DNA of 58,441 nt from Scleroderma bovista (Eukaryota > Basidiomycota > Agaricomycetes > Boletales > Sclerodermataceae), in NCBI GenBank assembly GCA_037178675.1, contig JAYMGJ010000491.1, positions 1 to 58,441 on the forward strand, written 5' to 3'. The notes under the pieces are model-generated. The model was not told where the DNA came from, did not search any database, and saw only the letters and a list, made by a program, of their open reading frames with translations. A program made the translations under genes and the position numbers. Positions 56,427 to 58,441 of the stretch are shown one piece after another. How positions within the stretch are numbered: the stretch's first letter is position 1; each line of letters starts with the position of its first letter.

Positions 56427-58182
56427 TTGCACTGCATATCCTATATTATGATAATTAATACTAGAGGTGTGATAGTCGTGGTCAGGGTTTGTGAATGGCT
56501 GGTGCTGGTGCTCGGGCTGTGGTGGTGGTCGCGCCGCAGTGCGCGTGCTGGTGCTGGGGTCGTCACTGTCATTGTCATCGACGCCGGTGGTGGTTGTCAC
56601 GTCGCAGCGTGTGCGCGTGCTGGCGCTGGGGTCGATGATGCTGGTGGTTGTGGTCGCATCACAGCGTGCGTGCGCGTCATGCCGATGCTGGTGATGCTGG
56701 TGGTTCCGTCGCAGCGTGCGTGCGTGCTGACGCTGGGGTCATCATTGTCACGCTGGTGGTGGCGGTGGTCGCATCGCAGCGTGCGTGCGTGCGTGCTGGC
56801 GCTGGGGCCATCGCCATCTATGCCGGTGATACGGTGGTGGTCGCCATCCATCCTTGTGCCAGCCGCCCAGATCGTCGTTGTCGTTGTCGTCCGTCCCTGT
56901 GGGCACTCTGATCGTCGTCGTCGTCGCCGTCTGACCCTGGAGCTGTCCAGGTTGTTGTTGTCATCATCATCGTCGTCCGTCCTGCCGGCTGCCCTGATCG
57001 TGGCCATCGTTGTTGTTGTTGTCTGTCTCTGCGGCAGCACTGGCTGCCCAGGGTCATTGTTGTCGTTGTTGCCGGTCGCGGTGGTGGTCGCGTTGCAGCG
57101 TGCGTGTGTGTTGGTCGTCGCCAGTCATGGTGGTGATTGCGTCACAGCGTGCTGGCGCTGGGTCGTCATCGTCACGCCAGTGGCGGTGGTGGTTGTGTCG
57201 TATTGGGGCTGGAGTCGTTGTTGTCGACGCTGGTGATGGGGTGGTGGCCGTCGACGAGCCGTGCGGTAGTGGCCGCCTTCGTTGCCGTTTGGTGCGGTGG
57301 AGAGGGTGGTGGTTGGCGTTGTGGTGTTGTGGTCTGTCACTGTTGGGTGCGGTGGAGATGGTCGTGGTGGTGGTTGCTGCATCGCTGCATGCGTGCGTGC
57401 TGGCGGTAGCCTGTAGGGCCGTCGTTGTTGTCGCCACACTGGTCGTGGTGGTGGTCGCATCGCTGCGTGCGTGCGTGCGTGCTTGCGGTAGGTAGCCTGT
57501 AGGGCTGTCGTTGTCATTGTCACGCTGGTCGTGGTGGTGGTCGCATCGCTGTGTGCGTGCGTGCTGGCAGTAGGGCCATCGTCGTCGTCGTCGTCACACC
57601 GCAGAGTGCGTGCGTGCTGGCGCTGAGGTCGTCGCCGTCTACGCTGGTGGTCGCACCGCAGCGAGCGAGTGTGCTGGCGTTGGGGTCGTCACCATTGTTG
57701 TCGCCGTCTACGTTGGTGATGGCCGTCGTCGTGGTTGTGCCGCAGGGTGCATGCGTGCGTGCTGGGGTCGTTGCCGTCATCGTCGTCGATGCTGGTAATG
57801 GGGTGGTGGCTGTCGACGAGTGGTGGTGGTGGTGGTCGACGCACGGTGGTGGTAATTGTTGCTGCTGGGCGCGGTGGCTGTCGTCGTTGCCATTGGGTGC
57901 AGGAGTTGTCGTTACCATTGTCGGTGGGAAGCTGCGGTTGCTGTCGTTGGGTGCGGTGGCTATCGTCGCCGTCGTTTGGTGTGGTGGTCGACGTTGTGGT
58001 GGTGGAGGTGGTGTCGTTGGCGTTGTCGCATTGTGGTGGGTGTGGTTGTGGTCAACATTGTGTTGTCATCGCGTTGTGGTGGTGGTTGGAGTTCGTCGTC
58101 GTCACTTGTTGTTAGTTGGCGTGGTCTTGGTGTTGATCGGCTGGGCTGCGTGGTGTATGCGGGGCGAGTGTCGTGCAATGGG
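56427..58182. repeat. degenerate G/T-rich minisatellite
   Basis: About 1.75 kb built from variants of a ~55-70 bp unit: GTGGTGGTCGCATCGCAGCG followed by TGCGTGCGTGCTGGCGCTGG and GGTCGTCATCGTC-type trinucleotide runs. Seven or more units are recognisable between 56530 and 57680. The right half drifts to a GGTGGTCGTTG pattern. The plus strand is strongly G/T and the minus strand C/A. All long open frames here (Val-rich on plus, Thr/Asp-rich on minus) are by-products of the repeat. Confidence 0.75.
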
Positions 58183-58337
58183 CTGGTAATAATAGTTAGT
58201 ACATAAACAAACAAAAAAAAAACATACGAGCAGTGGGGGAGATCGTGCCATACAGGCATAGGTGCACGCAGGTGTGGGTGTGCACACAGGGACCTGTAAT
58301 AATAGTTAGTATACAGAACAGAAAAAAAGAAACATAC
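58183..58337 (-). other. two near-identical introns flanking a 66-nt exon
   Basis: Read on the minus strand, 58337-58294 (44 nt) and 58227-58183 (45 nt) both start GTATGTTT and contain TACTAACTATTATTAC and end in CAG. These are ideal donor, branch-point and acceptor signals. The intervening segment, 58293-58228, is 66 nt, so both introns share one phase. They imply a minus-strand transcript entering from beyond the right edge of the window. Confidence 0.55.
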
Positions 58338-58441
58338 CTGCAAGTGCGATTGCACTGCGATGGTGTGGGAGTGGCAGCGTCGTGTGCGAACATTTGACAT
58401 GCGTGTGATTACAGTGGTGGTGGAGTGGGGGTGGGGGTGGG

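Noticed and set aside
56427..57236. 269-codon Val-rich open frame on the plus strand in the minisatellite
   Set aside because: The frame is open because the repeat lacks T-A containing words. All frames on both strands are similarly open and the composition is purely repeat-driven.
1..58441. tRNA, rRNA and CRISPR features
   Set aside because: Scanning for B-box-like GGTTCGAATCC words and cloverleaf ends gave no credible tRNA; no rRNA segments or regularly spaced short repeats typical of CRISPR arrays were seen.

Overview
The window looks like nuclear DNA of a mushroom-forming basidiomycete (Agaricomycetes). Genes are densely packed on both strands and broken by many 45-65 nt GT-AG introns. 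The accessory content is typical of that group: a Plavaka/CACTA transposase, a DUF6589 protein, a GH79 beta-glucuronidase, an F-box/LRR protein and a class II P450. I rebuilt exons by hand. For PHO88, the SDR, GH79, the beta-trefoil protein, the P450 and RPC11 every exon phase adds up from start to stop codon.

Layout. 0-3.5 kb: PHO88 (minus) diverges from an SLM1-like BAR/PH protein (plus). 3.6-8 kb: a broken orphan gene sits between two copies of a direct repeat that differ by CpG decay, followed by empty DNA. 8-9.2 kb: a short-chain dehydrogenase. 9.7-19.9 kb: a nested transposon block. A complete 8,634-bp Plavaka-type element (10457-19090, near-perfect TIRs, 3-bp AAT duplication) lies inside an older, decayed Helitron, of which an OB-fold-like gene and an internally deleted RepHel remain. 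The Plavaka element carries a transposase and two further spliced genes of unknown function. 20-22.7 kb: a secreted, membrane-anchored GH79 enzyme. 25.7-31.1 kb: a RecQ-like helicase converging on a DUF6589 gene.

32.6-36.8 kb: MAF1, an unusual 79-nt hairpin and a frameshifted F-box gene. 38.4-41.7 kb: a small beta-trefoil-like protein and a 12-exon P450. 43.3-44.5 kb: RPC11 (Pol III subunit) and a small secreted cysteine-rich protein. 45.5-52.7 kb: two TPR genes in tandem, a GT41 O-GlcNAc transferase and the APC/C subunit CDC16/APC6. 53.4-55.9 kb: a P-loop NTPase of a fungal accessory family with apparent frameshifts. 56.4-58.4 kb: a G/T-rich degenerate minisatellite ending in two near-identical introns.

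The most interesting signals are the nested Plavaka-in-Helitron element with its undescribed partner genes, the cluster of micro-exons (7, 10, 11, 13, 14 and 20 nt) that carry key residues in several genes, a GC-AG intron in PHO88, and the duplicated TACTAAC introns at the right edge. All homology calls are from memory of family motifs; no search was run.
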